Shown here one piece after another: positions 46,106 through 54,873 of a DNA stretch of 64,000 nucleotides; the first letter of the stretch is position 1, and every line of letters begins with the position of its first letter. The notes beneath the pieces are model-generated. The model had not been told where the DNA came from. It made no database searches and was given only the letters and a program-made list of their open reading frames with translations. Location: the NCBI RefSeq assembly GCF_001927245.1, contig NZ_MJUX01000002.1, positions 248,001-312,000 of the forward strand, given 5' to 3'. Made by a program: the position numbers and the translations under genes. Source of the DNA: Acuticoccus yangtzensis. GTDB taxonomy: Bacteria > Pseudomonadota > Alphaproteobacteria > Rhizobiales > Amorphaceae.

Positions 46106-46816
46106 TCAGGCCCAGATCGCGATGCGGAGGCCGCGCTCGTCCATGGCGGGCGGGTCGGGGAAGGGTCGCGCGTCGCCGTGCGCACAGCGGCGGGCGATCA
46201 GCGCAACCGCGGCCGCGTCCACCGCATCCACCAGCGGCATCCCCTTGGGGCGCGCGTCGAACAGTGCCGGGGCGATGCCGTGCGCGGCCAGCAGCGCGAT
46301 CCGCTCGGCCAGCCCCTCGCGCGTCGGCACCGACTTCACGCGCTTGGCGGTCGGCATCGGCGCCTCGCCGTTGAGGCGCCAGAAGGCGACCTCGGCATGA
46401 ACCTCGAAGATGCGCGCCTGGTTCTCCGGCGTCACCAGAGCGTCGAGCGCGCGCACGGCCGGGAAGAGGTGGAAGCCCTGGCGGCTCACCTTGCGCGGCG
46501 GATCGGACGTGGCGAGCGCCGCCTCGCACGCCGCGCGGTAGTCGGCAGCATAGACCGCAGCGCGCCCCGGCATGGAGAAGACGCTGGACTGGCGCGGCCC
46601 CAGAAGCGGCCGTACAGCCTGCTCGGCGGGGCGTCCCGGCCCGGAAATGCGCTCCGGCAGGCCGATCGGCATGTCCACCGCCACCACCTCGCCGCCCGCG
46701 ATCAGCTTGGCGAGCTCGCCCTCGTAGGTCAGCACAGGGTCCGGCGGCCCGTCCGCAGCGATGGACACCACGGCCCAGCCACCGCGGCAGCCGTCCGCGC
46801 CGTGGACTCGGCTCAT
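46106..46816 (-). CDS. DUF429 family protein
   Basis: The protein has 236 residues and matches DUF429, with VHGADGCRGGWAVVSI at the start, the acidic VVAVDMPIGLPE near 46-57 and a late FDARPKGMPLVDAVDA. The fold resembles RNase H-like nucleases; the function of the family is not established. Its ATG overlaps the pdxY stop by 4 bases, so the two genes are co-translated. It converges on glmM across the 35-bp array. Confidence 0.85.
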   Translation of the reverse strand: MSRVHGADGCRGGWAVVSIAADGPPDPVLTYEGELAKLIAGGEVVAVDMPIGLPERISGPGRPAEQAVRPLLGPRQSSVFSMPGRAAVYAADYRAACEAALATSDPPRKVSRQGFHLFPAVRALDALVTPENQARIFEVHAEVAFWRLNGEAPMPTAKRVKSVPTREGLAERIALLAAHGIAPALFDARPKGMPLVDAVDAAAVALIARRCAHGDARPFPDPPAMDERGLRIAIWA

Positions 46817-47649
46817 CCCCCGGGGGTTGCCGTGAAGTCCGCCGCGAGATCCGCCGGGCCGAGCGAGAGGCGGGCACGGTCCGGCGCCGCGATCGCCGCC
46901 GCCGCACTGGAGTAGGCGAGCATCGAACCCGTCGAGGCGAGCACGGCGGCCAGCGTCGCGGCGGCGGCATCGGCCAGCGCCTCGGCGGGCGGGTTCGCGA
47001 GCACCGAGGAGAGGTAGACCGCGGAAAAGAGATCGCCGGTGCCGCGCGGCGCATCCGCTACCGCCTCGTGGGTGACGAGGACCCCCTCCCCCGCCGTGAG
47101 CAGCAGGGTGCCGAGGCGGCCAGGCTCGGCCACCGCCGACGTCACCACCACCTGGGGCACGCCGATCGCGCGGGCGGCGGCGGCGAGGTCGTCCGTGCCG
47201 CCGAGGTCCGAAAGCTCGAACGCGTTGGGGGTGACGATGTCGGCGCGCGGTACCAGCAGCGCCCTGATCGCCTCGGCGATGGCGTCGGGCACATAGCGGC
47301 CGCGGTCGTCGCCCATCACCGGGTCGACCAGCACCACGGCGTCCGGCCGGGCGGCGCGCACGGTGTCGATGAACGCCGCCGCCGCCTCCACCTGGGCGGC
47401 GCTGGCGAAGTAGCCCGTCAGCACCGCGTCCACCTCGGCCGCGTGGGTGCCAAGGTCGGCGAGATGGCCGGCGAAGTCCGGGTTCGCGGTGCGGGTGGAG
47501 GGGCCGAGGCCCGGATGCCACGGCAGCAGCACGGTCGGCACCGTCCACACGAAGGCGCCGCGATGCTCCAGCGCGAAGGTGATCGGTCTGAGGCCCACGG
47601 CCCCGCGCATCACGGTGGACGAAATGGCCACCACCGTTTTCCCCGGCAT
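46813..47649 (-). CDS. pdxY: Pyridoxal kinase
   Basis: The protein has 278 residues from the ATG at 47649. The ribokinase-fold signature APRGTGDLFSAVYL near 216-230 holds the catalytic Asp, and the early STVMRGAVGLRP and VDPVMGDDRGRYV segments match PdxY/PdxK. It phosphorylates pyridoxal to pyridoxal phosphate in the salvage pathway. GAGG lies 6 bases before this start; further in-frame ATGs at 47655 and 47661 are possible. It is divergent from the lyase gene by 90 bases and co-translated with the DUF429 gene. Confidence 0.9.
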   Translation of the reverse strand: MPGKTVVAISSTVMRGAVGLRPITFALEHRGAFVWTVPTVLLPWHPGLGPSTRTANPDFAGHLADLGTHAAEVDAVLTGYFASAAQVEAAAAFIDTVRAARPDAVVLVDPVMGDDRGRYVPDAIAEAIRALLVPRADIVTPNAFELSDLGGTDDLAAAARAIGVPQVVVTSAVAEPGRLGTLLLTAGEGVLVTHEAVADAPRGTGDLFSAVYLSSVLANPPAEALADAAAATLAAVLASTGSMLAYSSAAAAIAAPDRARLSLGPADLAADFTATPGG

Positions 47650-47739
47650 CGACATCCTCATCGCTTCGTCCGCCCCTTGCTTCAGCGGACGGCGAAACGT
47701 TAGCAGGGACTGCCGTAACTTTCGCGGCCGGAGAAGAAA

Positions 47740-48576
47740 ATGCCAAACTTGCGCCGAACGATCCTCTACATTCCGGCCGACAATGCGCGGGCGCTGGCGA
47801 AGGCGGCGACGCTGGCGGCGGACGCGGTGATCGTCGATTTGGAAGACGCCGTGGCGCCCGAGCGCAAGGAGAGCGCGCGCGAGGCAGCCCGCACCGCCGT
47901 CGAAACGCTGAAGGGCCTCAAAGAGGTGGCGCTGAGGGTGAACGGTGCCGACACGCCGTGGCATGCGGACGACGTGGCGCTGGCGGCGACGCTCGGCGTG
48001 CCGGTGGTGCTGCCCAAGGTGAAGTCGGCGGAGGACGTGACCGCGCTCGCCGCCCATGTGGGCACCGTGTGGCCGATGATGGAGAGCGCCGAGGGCGTGT
48101 GGAACGCGCTTCCCATCGCCAAAGCCGCGGCGGCGACGGGGGAGACGGTGCTCATCGTCGGCACCAACGATCTGGCGCTGGAGCTCGGCGCGGAGCCGGG
48201 GCCGGGGCGGGCCAATCTGGCGTTCGCGCTGCAGGCCATCGTGCTCGCCGGGCGAACGGTGCGGGCCGACATCGCCGACGGTGTGATGAACGATTTCCGC
48301 GACGAGGCCGGGCTGATCGCCGAGGCGGAGGCCGGCCGGGCGATGGGGATGACCGGCAAGACGGTGATCCACCCGTCGCAGGTGGACCCGGTGAACGCCG
48401 TCTTCACCCCGTCGGCCGAGGCGGTTGAGGCGGCGCGCGCCACAGTGGCGGCGATGGATGCCGCGGAGGCCGAGGGCCGCTCCGTCGCCACCTTAAACGG
48501 GCGCATGGTGGAGCGGCTCCACGCCGACGCCGCGCGCCGCGTCCTCGCGATGGCCGACGCGGCGGCGGGCCGGTGA
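47740..48576 (+). CDS. HpcH/HpaI aldolase family, CitE-like lyase
   Basis: The protein has 278 residues. The start RRTILYIPADNARAL and VIVDLEDAVAPERK, the conserved arginine in ALRVNG, PMMESAEGVWN, and the late MTGKTVIHPSQVDPVNAVF identify the CitE-like branch of HpcH/HpaI. Enzymes here cleave citryl-CoA, malyl-CoA or beta-methylmalyl-CoA; which applies cannot be read from sequence. It is cytoplasmic and magnesium-dependent. GGAG precedes the ATG, and its stop overlaps the xthA GTG by 4 bases. Confidence 0.9.
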   Translation: MPNLRRTILYIPADNARALAKAATLAADAVIVDLEDAVAPERKESAREAARTAVETLKGLKEVALRVNGADTPWHADDVALAATLGVPVVLPKVKSAEDVTALAAHVGTVWPMMESAEGVWNALPIAKAAAATGETVLIVGTNDLALELGAEPGPGRANLAFALQAIVLAGRTVRADIADGVMNDFRDEAGLIAEAEAGRAMGMTGKTVIHPSQVDPVNAVFTPSAEAVEAARATVAAMDAAEAEGRSVATLNGRMVERLHADAARRVLAMADAAAGR

Positions 48577-49505
48577 GCGCGGACCAGACGAACGAGACCG
48601 AGACGGGGATCGGGACCGGTATCGGGACGGGGATGGAGACGGCACCGGCGGCGCCCGGCGGCGCTGCGCCGGACCCAGGCCCGCTGCCGCTCACGGTGGT
48701 GACCTGGAACGTCAACTCCATCCGCGCCCGCATGGACCTCTTCGCCAAGATGGTCCGCATGGTGAAGCCGGATGTCGTGCTGCTGCAGGAAACCCGCTGC
48801 AACGACGATTCCTTCCCGATGAAGCCGATGAAGCGGCGCGGCTTCAAGTACAACGCGCTGAACGGGTCGGGCGGTCACCACGGCGTCGCCATCCTGTCCA
48901 AGGTGCCGATCCTCGACGTGAAGGTCGACGTGATCGGCGGGATCGACCATCCGCGTCACATCTCGGCTGTGGTGGACCATGGCGGGCCGATCCGCCTCCA
49001 CTCGCTCTACATCCCCGCTGGCGGTGACGAGCCGGACGTGGCGATCAACCCGAAGTTCGCCCACAAGCTGGCCTTCCTCGAGGAGATGCTGACCTGGGGG
49101 CAGGCGCAGGTGGCCGAGCCGTCGCTGTTGACCGGGGACTTCAACATCGCGCCTTACCAGGACGACGTGTGGTCCCATAAGCAGCTTCTGAAGGTGATCA
49201 GCCACACGCCGGTGGAGACCGAGGCGCTGGAGCGGGTGCGTGCCGAGCAGGGGTGGGTCGACATCGTGCGGCGCGACAAGCCGATCCCCGAGAAGGTGTT
49301 CACCTGGTGGAGCTACCGCAACCCGGTGTGGCCGGGGAACAATCGCGGCCGGCGGCTCGACCATGTGTGGGCCTCGCCGCACGTGGCGTCCCGCGTCTCG
49401 ACCTCGATTTTGACCGAGGCGCGCGGCTGGGAGAAGGCGTCCGACCACGTGCCGATCGTCGCCCGCATCGCGCCGCCGCCCTCCCCGGAAACGGGCACCG
49501 CCTGA
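48573..49505 (+). CDS. xthA: Exodeoxyribonuclease III
   Basis: The protein has 310 residues from a GTG that overlaps the previous stop (GTGA). After a 40-residue extension the enzyme begins with VVTWNVNSIRARM; QETR near 70, GDFNI near 190 and the final SDHVPI near 292 are the catalytic and metal-binding motifs. It removes abasic sites and 3' blocks in base excision repair. The extension includes GIGTGIGTGM from a short DNA repeat and is not conserved. A start inside the extension is possible, but the overlap with the lyase gene supports the GTG. Confidence 0.93.
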   Translation: MSADQTNETETGIGTGIGTGMETAPAAPGGAAPDPGPLPLTVVTWNVNSIRARMDLFAKMVRMVKPDVVLLQETRCNDDSFPMKPMKRRGFKYNALNGSGGHHGVAILSKVPILDVKVDVIGGIDHPRHISAVVDHGGPIRLHSLYIPAGGDEPDVAINPKFAHKLAFLEEMLTWGQAQVAEPSLLTGDFNIAPYQDDVWSHKQLLKVISHTPVETEALERVRAEQGWVDIVRRDKPIPEKVFTWWSYRNPVWPGNNRGRRLDHVWASPHVASRVSTSILTEARGWEKASDHVPIVARIAPPPSPETGTA

Positions 49506-49548
49506 GCGGCGCCCCTTCACCTCGGGCGGCGTATGCCAGCGCGCTGCC

Positions 49549-49651
49549 GCGAAGGCGGCGGCCTTTAAGGCCCCGCAGCTCAGGCGGCGGCCTCCACCGG
49601 GCGGCCGCTCAGGCGGCGGCCTCCACCTCCCGGCCGCTCAGGCGGCGGCCT
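49549..49651. repeat. 29-bp tandem array at the 3' end of the SAF-domain dehydrogenase gene
   Basis: Three 29-bp units (49549-49577 degenerate, 49578-49606 and 49607-49635 nearly identical) precede a fourth partial copy that is the gene end itself (49636-49651). All carry AGGCGGCGGCCT. The stop codon and last alanine codons of the minus-strand gene are thereby copied outside the gene. The array lies between two convergent genes. Confidence 0.88.
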
Positions 49652-50954
49652 TGGGGCGCAGCGAGTCTTCCATCGCGCGGCGGTAGGCCACGGTGGCGTC
49701 GCCCTCCTGGAAGGACACGTCCGCCCACGAGACGACCTCGCCCGCGCTGATCGCCCGCTTCAGCGTCACGTTCTGGGCGAGGCCGATCGGCAGCGCGCCC
49801 ATCTTCAGCGACCGCTCCGCCGGGACGAGCTTGCCCCAAACGCAATAGCCGCCCTCACCGTCCAGCGTCTCGCCCGCGGCGAGGTCGCGCTTGGCGGTCG
49901 CCACCGCATCGCCGCGGAATTCGCGGGTGGAGCCGGTGGCCTTCCCCTCCAGCGCCGCCATCAGCACCGACATGTTGAGCTCCAGCCCGATCATGTGGAA
50001 CGGACGGTACATGCCGGCATATTGGCCGGTCGCGTCCGTCGGCATGCCGTATTGGCGGAAGCAGGCGGCGGCATAGTCGTTCGGCGCCTTCACGACGACG
50101 TAGACGCCCCACCTGAGGTCGTTCATCACCGCGCGCCCGTCGCCCTCCATGGAGCTGACGACCTCGGTGATGCCCTCCTTCTCGAGCACGCCGCCGATGG
50201 AGCGCGGGCGCAGCACGTGGGCGAGATCATGGGCGCCGGCGGGCGGGAAGAGCAGCCCGTCCGACGGCACGTCCAGCCCGCAGGCATTGGCGATGGCCGC
50301 CATTTCCAGGCCGGACTTCGTACCGTCGACGAAGGAGTTGAACATCTTAGGGTTCATCCCCGCCGCGCGCGCTGCCTCGTCGGTGATGTTGTAGTGCGTC
50401 CAAACCGTGTCGGGCGTCGACTGGTGGTAGTGCCGCATGTGCTTGGTGCCCTTGCCGGCGGCGGTCACCTCGAACCCGCAGCAGCGCGCCCACTCCACCA
50501 GCTCGGCGGCGATGGCCGGCTGGTCGCCATAGGCCATGGTGTAGACCACACCGGCGGCCCGCGCCTCGCGCGCCAAGGCGGCCCCGGCGAGAACGTCCGC
50601 CTCCACGTTGACCATGACCACATGCTTGCCGGACCGGAAGGCGGCCCGCGCATGGGCGACGCCCGCGGCCGGATGGCCCGTCGCCTCGATGACGACGTCC
50701 ACGTCGTCGCGGGCGATGGCGGCGGCGGTATCGTCGGTGAATGTGGTGGCGGCGACGAAGCTCTGGTCCCAGCCCACGGCGCGGCAGGCGGCCTTCGCAC
50801 CGTCCGGCTTTAGGTCGGCGATGACGACGACGTCGAGCCCCGGCGTGGTCGGCACTTGGGAGAGGAACATGGAGCCGAACTTGCCCGCGCCGATGAGGCA
50901 GACGCGCACCGGCCGCTCCAGCGCTCGCGCGAGGAGCTTTTGGTAAAGAAACAT
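49638..50954 (-). CDS. SAF-domain NAD(P)-dependent oxidoreductase (homoserine dehydrogenase-like)
   Basis: The protein has 438 residues. A Rossmann start VRVCLIGAGKFGSMFLSQV is at about 16-34, and IEATGHPAAGVAHA near 90 is typical of homoserine-dehydrogenase-like folds. A C-terminal SAF domain of about 90 residues (LVPAERSLKMGALPIGLAQNVTLKRAISAGEVV, core PAERSLKMGALPIG) closes the chain. Related proteins act on sugar acids or amino acid derivatives; the substrate here is unknown. GGAGG lies 7 bases before the ATG. Its 3' end lies within a tandem array. Confidence 0.85.
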   Translation of the reverse strand: MFLYQKLLARALERPVRVCLIGAGKFGSMFLSQVPTTPGLDVVVIADLKPDGAKAACRAVGWDQSFVAATTFTDDTAAAIARDDVDVVIEATGHPAAGVAHARAAFRSGKHVVMVNVEADVLAGAALAREARAAGVVYTMAYGDQPAIAAELVEWARCCGFEVTAAGKGTKHMRHYHQSTPDTVWTHYNITDEAARAAGMNPKMFNSFVDGTKSGLEMAAIANACGLDVPSDGLLFPPAGAHDLAHVLRPRSIGGVLEKEGITEVVSSMEGDGRAVMNDLRWGVYVVVKAPNDYAAACFRQYGMPTDATGQYAGMYRPFHMIGLELNMSVLMAALEGKATGSTREFRGDAVATAKRDLAAGETLDGEGGYCVWGKLVPAERSLKMGALPIGLAQNVTLKRAISAGEVVSWADVSFQEGDATVAYRRAMEDSLRPKAAA

Positions 50955-51213
50955 CGATTTCCTCCGGACGTATATTTTGCCGGAAGCTTATCCCTTCGAC
51001 GGCGCGCCGCACAGACCTATCCGCAGGCGCAATTGCGGCGCCGGCCGGGCACGAAAAACGCCGAACCGGGGTCGGACCGGTCCGGCGGCGCATGTGCCCC
51101 GCGGCGGCACACGGGCAACGGAGGCCGGACCCGAAGATCCGGCCGAGACCGACATGAGGTGTCGCAAGTCAGGTCGTCGTGTCGCCGCACCGTGCGGCGC
51201 GGCGGGTCATCGC

Positions 51214-52563
51214 TCAGCGGGCGGACAGAAGTTCCGGCACCGACAGGAGGATGAACTCGTTGGCCGCCGGGGCATCCAGCTCACGGCCCGAGGAGAAGGG
51301 CAGGTTGTTGTCGCTGCCGACGATGATGTGGCTGTCGTCCACCATCATCACGTCCTCGATGGTGAAGAAGGGGAAGGTGAACTTGCCCGTCAGGTCACGG
51401 TCCGCCACCGTCTGAAGCCGCGCGACGCCGTCCGGATCGGCGATGTCCATCAGGTCGATATGGCCGATGCGGCGCACGATGCCGTTCTCGTCACGGTCGG
51501 CGGTGTCGATGAGGACGATGCGCTTCACCATGGCGGGGTTCGGGAAGCACTCGGCGGTGGCCTCGCCCTCGCACTTCAGCGACGGGTCGCCTTCGCCATT
51601 GTCACGCTCGATGACGAGGGCGCGGGTCTCGTCGATGAAGTTGAAGTCACCGATGGCGGTTGCGCCTTCGGCCAGCGGGAAGAGGAAGGAGTCGCCGGTC
51701 CACTCACGGCTTTCGGGATCGAACGCCATGACGGTGAGCGCGGGGATCTCGGCGCCTTCCAGCGGCTTCTCGAGCATCGCCCACAGGAGGCCGGTGCCGG
51801 GCTGAAGCGCCATGCCCTCGTAGCCGCCGGAGCGCTGGGACTGGTAGTCGGTGCCCGCCGTCGCCGGAACGCGCACGGCCGGATGGTCGGGCGAGCGGAT
51901 CTCTTCGCCGTTCAGCATGGTCGAGAAGACGCCCTTCACGACACCGTCCATCCCGGCCTCGATGAGGTAGGGGCCGAACTCCTCGCCGATCCAGAGGGAA
52001 TCGCCGACGCGCTGGATGGACTCGAGGTCGAAGTCGGCGCCGGTGAGGTAGCGCTCCTCGGTGGCCTCGGTGACGATGTGGAAGGGCACCACCTTGTTGG
52101 GGTCCTTCAGGAAGATCGTCTCGCGGGCGACCTCGCCGGTCTCGAAGTCCGGCTTGATGAGGTGGAAGAAGAGCATCGCGTCGGGCGAGTTCGCCTTGGA
52201 GCCGAAGCCGTTGTCGGTGAGGGCGATGATGGACCCGTCGTCCGCACGCTCCATCGCAAAGCCGGAGAAGCCCTGCGCCGGCTGACCCTCGAACGGGAAG
52301 GACAGGCCGGTCCCGCGGTTGCCGTGGTAGCCGCCGGTGGTGCCTTCGATCGTGCCGACCTCGTCGACGCGAGCGGCGCCGGCCGCATATTTGCCGGACA
52401 CCTTCAGCGAGGCCGGCGCGTCTTCGGGCGCCGGGATGATGGTGTTCGGCGCAATGACCGCATGCCCGGCGAGGGTGGCCGGGAAGGTCTGGCCGACGAC
52501 ATCGGCCTGAGCGACGACGGGGGCGGTCATGAGCGCAATCAGCGCGACGGACATGCGAAGCAT
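51214..52563 (-). CDS. Exported esterase-like (phytase-like) protein
   Basis: The protein has 449 residues. It has a signal peptide (MLRMSVALIALMTAPVVAQA) and a long beta-rich mature domain. ALTDNGFGSK near 108, IGEEFGPYLIEAG near 170, GGYEGMALQPG near 220 and the end HIIVGSDNNLPFSSG match the esterase-like activity of phytase domain (PF13449), probably a beta-propeller. It should be periplasmic or secreted and may bind calcium. GAGG lies 8 bases before the ATG; an ATG at 52554 is an alternative. It is divergent from dctP. Confidence 0.87.
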   Translation of the reverse strand: MLRMSVALIALMTAPVVAQADVVGQTFPATLAGHAVIAPNTIIPAPEDAPASLKVSGKYAAGAARVDEVGTIEGTTGGYHGNRGTGLSFPFEGQPAQGFSGFAMERADDGSIIALTDNGFGSKANSPDAMLFFHLIKPDFETGEVARETIFLKDPNKVVPFHIVTEATEERYLTGADFDLESIQRVGDSLWIGEEFGPYLIEAGMDGVVKGVFSTMLNGEEIRSPDHPAVRVPATAGTDYQSQRSGGYEGMALQPGTGLLWAMLEKPLEGAEIPALTVMAFDPESREWTGDSFLFPLAEGATAIGDFNFIDETRALVIERDNGEGDPSLKCEGEATAECFPNPAMVKRIVLIDTADRDENGIVRRIGHIDLMDIADPDGVARLQTVADRDLTGKFTFPFFTIEDVMMVDDSHIIVGSDNNLPFSSGRELDAPAANEFILLSVPELLSAR

Positions 52564-52757
52564 GATGAAACCTCGGAGGGTTGAACGGTGCCCGCGAGGT
52601 AGCGTCCGCCCAAGACGGTTGGATGAAGTCTTGTTGACGTTTCTCTGACACACGCGGGCGGCGACGTTCGCCCCGGCGTCGAATGCGCCGCACGCATGGC
52701 ACCCATCCGAAAATGGTTGAGCGCAGGTGCGGGAACGCCTAATGTCTTCAACGAAGA

Positions 52758-52771
52758 ACGGTTCCAACCGT
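52758..52771. promoter_or_regulatory. Inverted repeat upstream of dctP
   Basis: ACGGTT and AACCGT form a 14-bp inverted repeat with a two-base centre about 25 bases before the dctP start. It could be an operator for a regulator of the TRAP operon. No second copy was found nearby, so this is weak. Confidence 0.3.
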
Positions 52772-52795
52772 CAATTAAAGGGAGGATGCAATACG

Positions 52796-53767
52796 ATGAT
52801 GATCCGCACGATTCTCGCGGCTTCCGTGGCGACTTTTGCGCTGTCTTCGGGCGCTGCGTCGGCGCAGACGATGCTGAAATTCGCTCACGTCTACGAGGCG
52901 AGCGAGCCTTACCACACCTGCGCCGTCGCCGCGTCCGACAAGCTCCTCGCCGCGACCGACAACCGCTACGGTATCGAGGTCTTCCCGGCCTCCTCCCTCG
53001 GCAAGGAAGTCGACATCAACGAGGGTCTCGGCCTCGGCACGGTGGACATCATCTACACCGGCCAACTCTTCGCCGGCCGTGCCTACGGGCCGATCGCCAT
53101 CGGCGGCTCGCCCTTCATGTTCCGCGACTATGAGCACTGGGACGCCTACCGCAACTCCGACCTCTTCAAGGAGCTGGCCCAGGGGTACTCGGACGCGACC
53201 GGCAACCACATCGTGTCCCTCACCTATTATGGTGCGCGCCATGTGACGTCGAACAAGCCGATCCTGGTACCGGCCGACATGGAAGGGCTGAAGATCCGCG
53301 TGCCGAACGCGCCCCTCTACATGATGTTCCCGCGGGCCACCGGCGCGAACCCGACGCCGATCGCCTTCGCCGAGGTCTATCTTGCGCTGCAGCAGGGCAC
53401 GGTGGACGCGCAGGAGAACCCGCTCCCGACCATTCAGGCCAAGAAGTTCTACGAGGTGCAGAAGGACATCAACCTGACTGCCCACATCACCGACGCGCTG
53501 CTGACCATCGTCGGCGGGCCGACCTGGAACCAGCTCTCCGAGGAGGACCAGGAGGCGCTGACGACGGTGCTGAAGGAGACCTCCGACTGCGCGACCGAGC
53601 AGATCATCCAGGCCGAGGCCGATCTGGTCGAGTGGTTCAAGAACGAGGGCGTCACGGTGAACGAGGTCGACCGCGGCCCCTTCATCGAGGCGACGAAGAA
53701 GATGCACAACGGCGACATGGCGACCTGGGACCAGGCCACCTACGACCGCCTGCAGGCGATCCAGTAA
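52796..53767 (+). CDS. dctP: TRAP transporter substrate-binding protein
   Basis: The protein has 323 residues. The signal peptide (MMIRTILAASVATFALSSGAASA) ends near QTMLKFAHV. MEGLKIRVPNAPLYM, ATGANPTPIAFAEVYLALQQGTVDAQENP and KKFYEVQK are TRAP binding-protein motifs; the arginine in LKIRVP usually binds a carboxylate. It captures an organic acid in the periplasm and passes it to DctQ and DctM. GGAGG lies 10 bases before the ATG. Over 1.1 kb separates it from dctQ, which is unusual. Confidence 0.94.
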   Translation: MMIRTILAASVATFALSSGAASAQTMLKFAHVYEASEPYHTCAVAASDKLLAATDNRYGIEVFPASSLGKEVDINEGLGLGTVDIIYTGQLFAGRAYGPIAIGGSPFMFRDYEHWDAYRNSDLFKELAQGYSDATGNHIVSLTYYGARHVTSNKPILVPADMEGLKIRVPNAPLYMMFPRATGANPTPIAFAEVYLALQQGTVDAQENPLPTIQAKKFYEVQKDINLTAHITDALLTIVGGPTWNQLSEEDQEALTTVLKETSDCATEQIIQAEADLVEWFKNEGVTVNEVDRGPFIEATKKMHNGDMATWDQATYDRLQAIQ

Positions 53768-53849
53768 GCCGCGGCGCCCCTCTCACGCGGGGTCTTCGGC
53801 CCGTGGCGCGGCACCTCCGGGCGGCCGCGCGCGGCCACGGACCCGCGAG

Positions 53850-53909
53850 GGAGGAACCCGCGACGGAGAGGGTCGCGCCGGAGGGACTCGCGACGGAGGG
53901 ACTCGCGCC
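53850..53909. repeat. 15-bp tandem array A in the dctP-dctQ gap
   Basis: Four 15-bp units in register are visible: GGAGGAACCCGCGAC, GGAGAGGGTCGCGCC, GGAGGGACTCGCGAC and GGAGGGACTCGCGCC. Further, more degenerate units continue to about 53960. Confidence 0.85.
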
Positions 53910-54414
53910 GGGAGGGAAAGGCACCGGGAGAGACCCGCGGCCTTGGGAACAAAGCCGAGGGGACCTGCGGCGGCGGGACCAAAACCGTGGAACCCGCGGC
54001 CATCCGTATACGGCCACCGGATCGCGGCTCAGGCCGATCTCAGTCGGGTGTAATCGCAACGGCCGCGGCGAGGCTGAGATGGCCTTGCGGGGCATCAACG
54101 CTCCGCCCGGCATCGACGCCCCCCGAACTGCCGCGCCCGCCCATGAAGTGGCACGGCTTGGCATGACGGGGAGCGTCCCGCAGGAGCCTCCGCACCGTGC
54201 AGCCGCATGACCTCTGGTCACGCGGCGCCGGTCCACCGCGGCGGCCGCGGATGGGCAAGATCGATCCTCGGGTCTGCCCACCCGGTCCGGCCCATCCCGG
54301 CGGGCCGGCGGAGCGGTGGAGCGGGCAGGCCTAGCCAAAATGAGGCCACCGCGACCCGCCCGCCTCGGCAGGCATCACGCTATAGGCCGTCCTCCGAGCC
54401 GGCCATGTGATACC

Positions 54415-54742
54415 GGCCTCATGCGTACGGGCCTCATGTTCTGGCGCCTCATGCGGAAGGGCCGCACGCGCAAAGACCCCACGCACGAGGGGGGCCTTAC
54501 GCAGATGGGCACCATGCAAGAGGGTCCCAAACTCAGCGGCCCCATGTGCAGGGGCCACACAAAGGGCCTCATGCATAAGGCCCCTCACGCAGCGGTCCCA
54601 CGCGCAGGGACCACACACCTAGGGCCCCACGCAAATGGGGCTCATCCGCAGGGGACCCATGCAAATGGGACTCACCCGCGGGGGCCCCATGCAGACGGGG
54701 CCCACACTCAGCGGTCCCACGTGCAGGGGCCACACACGTGGC
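54415..54742. repeat. 15-bp tandem array B in the dctP-dctQ gap
   Basis: About 22 units of 15 bp, a few of 11 to 17, are visible, for example GGCCTCATGCGTACG, GGCCCCATGTGCAGG, GGTCCCACGCGCAGG, GGGCCCCACGCAAAT and GGTCCCACGTGCAGG. Neighbouring units pair into small hairpins such as GGTCCC with GGGACC and GGCCCC with GGGGCC around loops of about 7 bases. Confidence 0.88.
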
Positions 54743-54873
54743 AGGCCGCCGAACGGGCCGGCCAGCGCCATCCGGACCCGCGCGGGCACCCGCACCGCCG
54801 CGGGCTCCGACCGTCTTCAGCCTCGAGGGCCCGCCGGGACACCCGGACGCCCCGCCCCAGCCGATAGAGCCCG

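Larger units (their letters stand above)
53768..54873. other. 1.1-kb non-coding gap between dctP and dctQ, filled with short repeats
   Basis: No conserved gene is present; the open frames here follow the GC-rich repeats and do not look like proteins. Two tandem arrays with a 15-bp period are reported separately (53850-53909 and 54415-54742). Between them, about 53910-54400 is GC-rich sequence with further degenerate copies of GGGAGAGACCCGCGG-like units. Promoter boxes for dctQ cannot be placed. Confidence 0.7.

Noticed and set aside
53682-54338. A 218-codon minus-strand frame in the dctP-dctQ gap
   Set aside because: It crosses the 15-bp array A and the 3' end of dctP in antisense, and its composition is serine/arginine/proline low complexity.
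54316-54867. A 183-codon frame through the 15-bp array that reads as five-residue repeats
   Set aside because: The frame follows the DNA period, lacks the A(D/N)Lxx core of pentapeptide proteins, and is broken by units of 11, 13, 16 and 17 bases.
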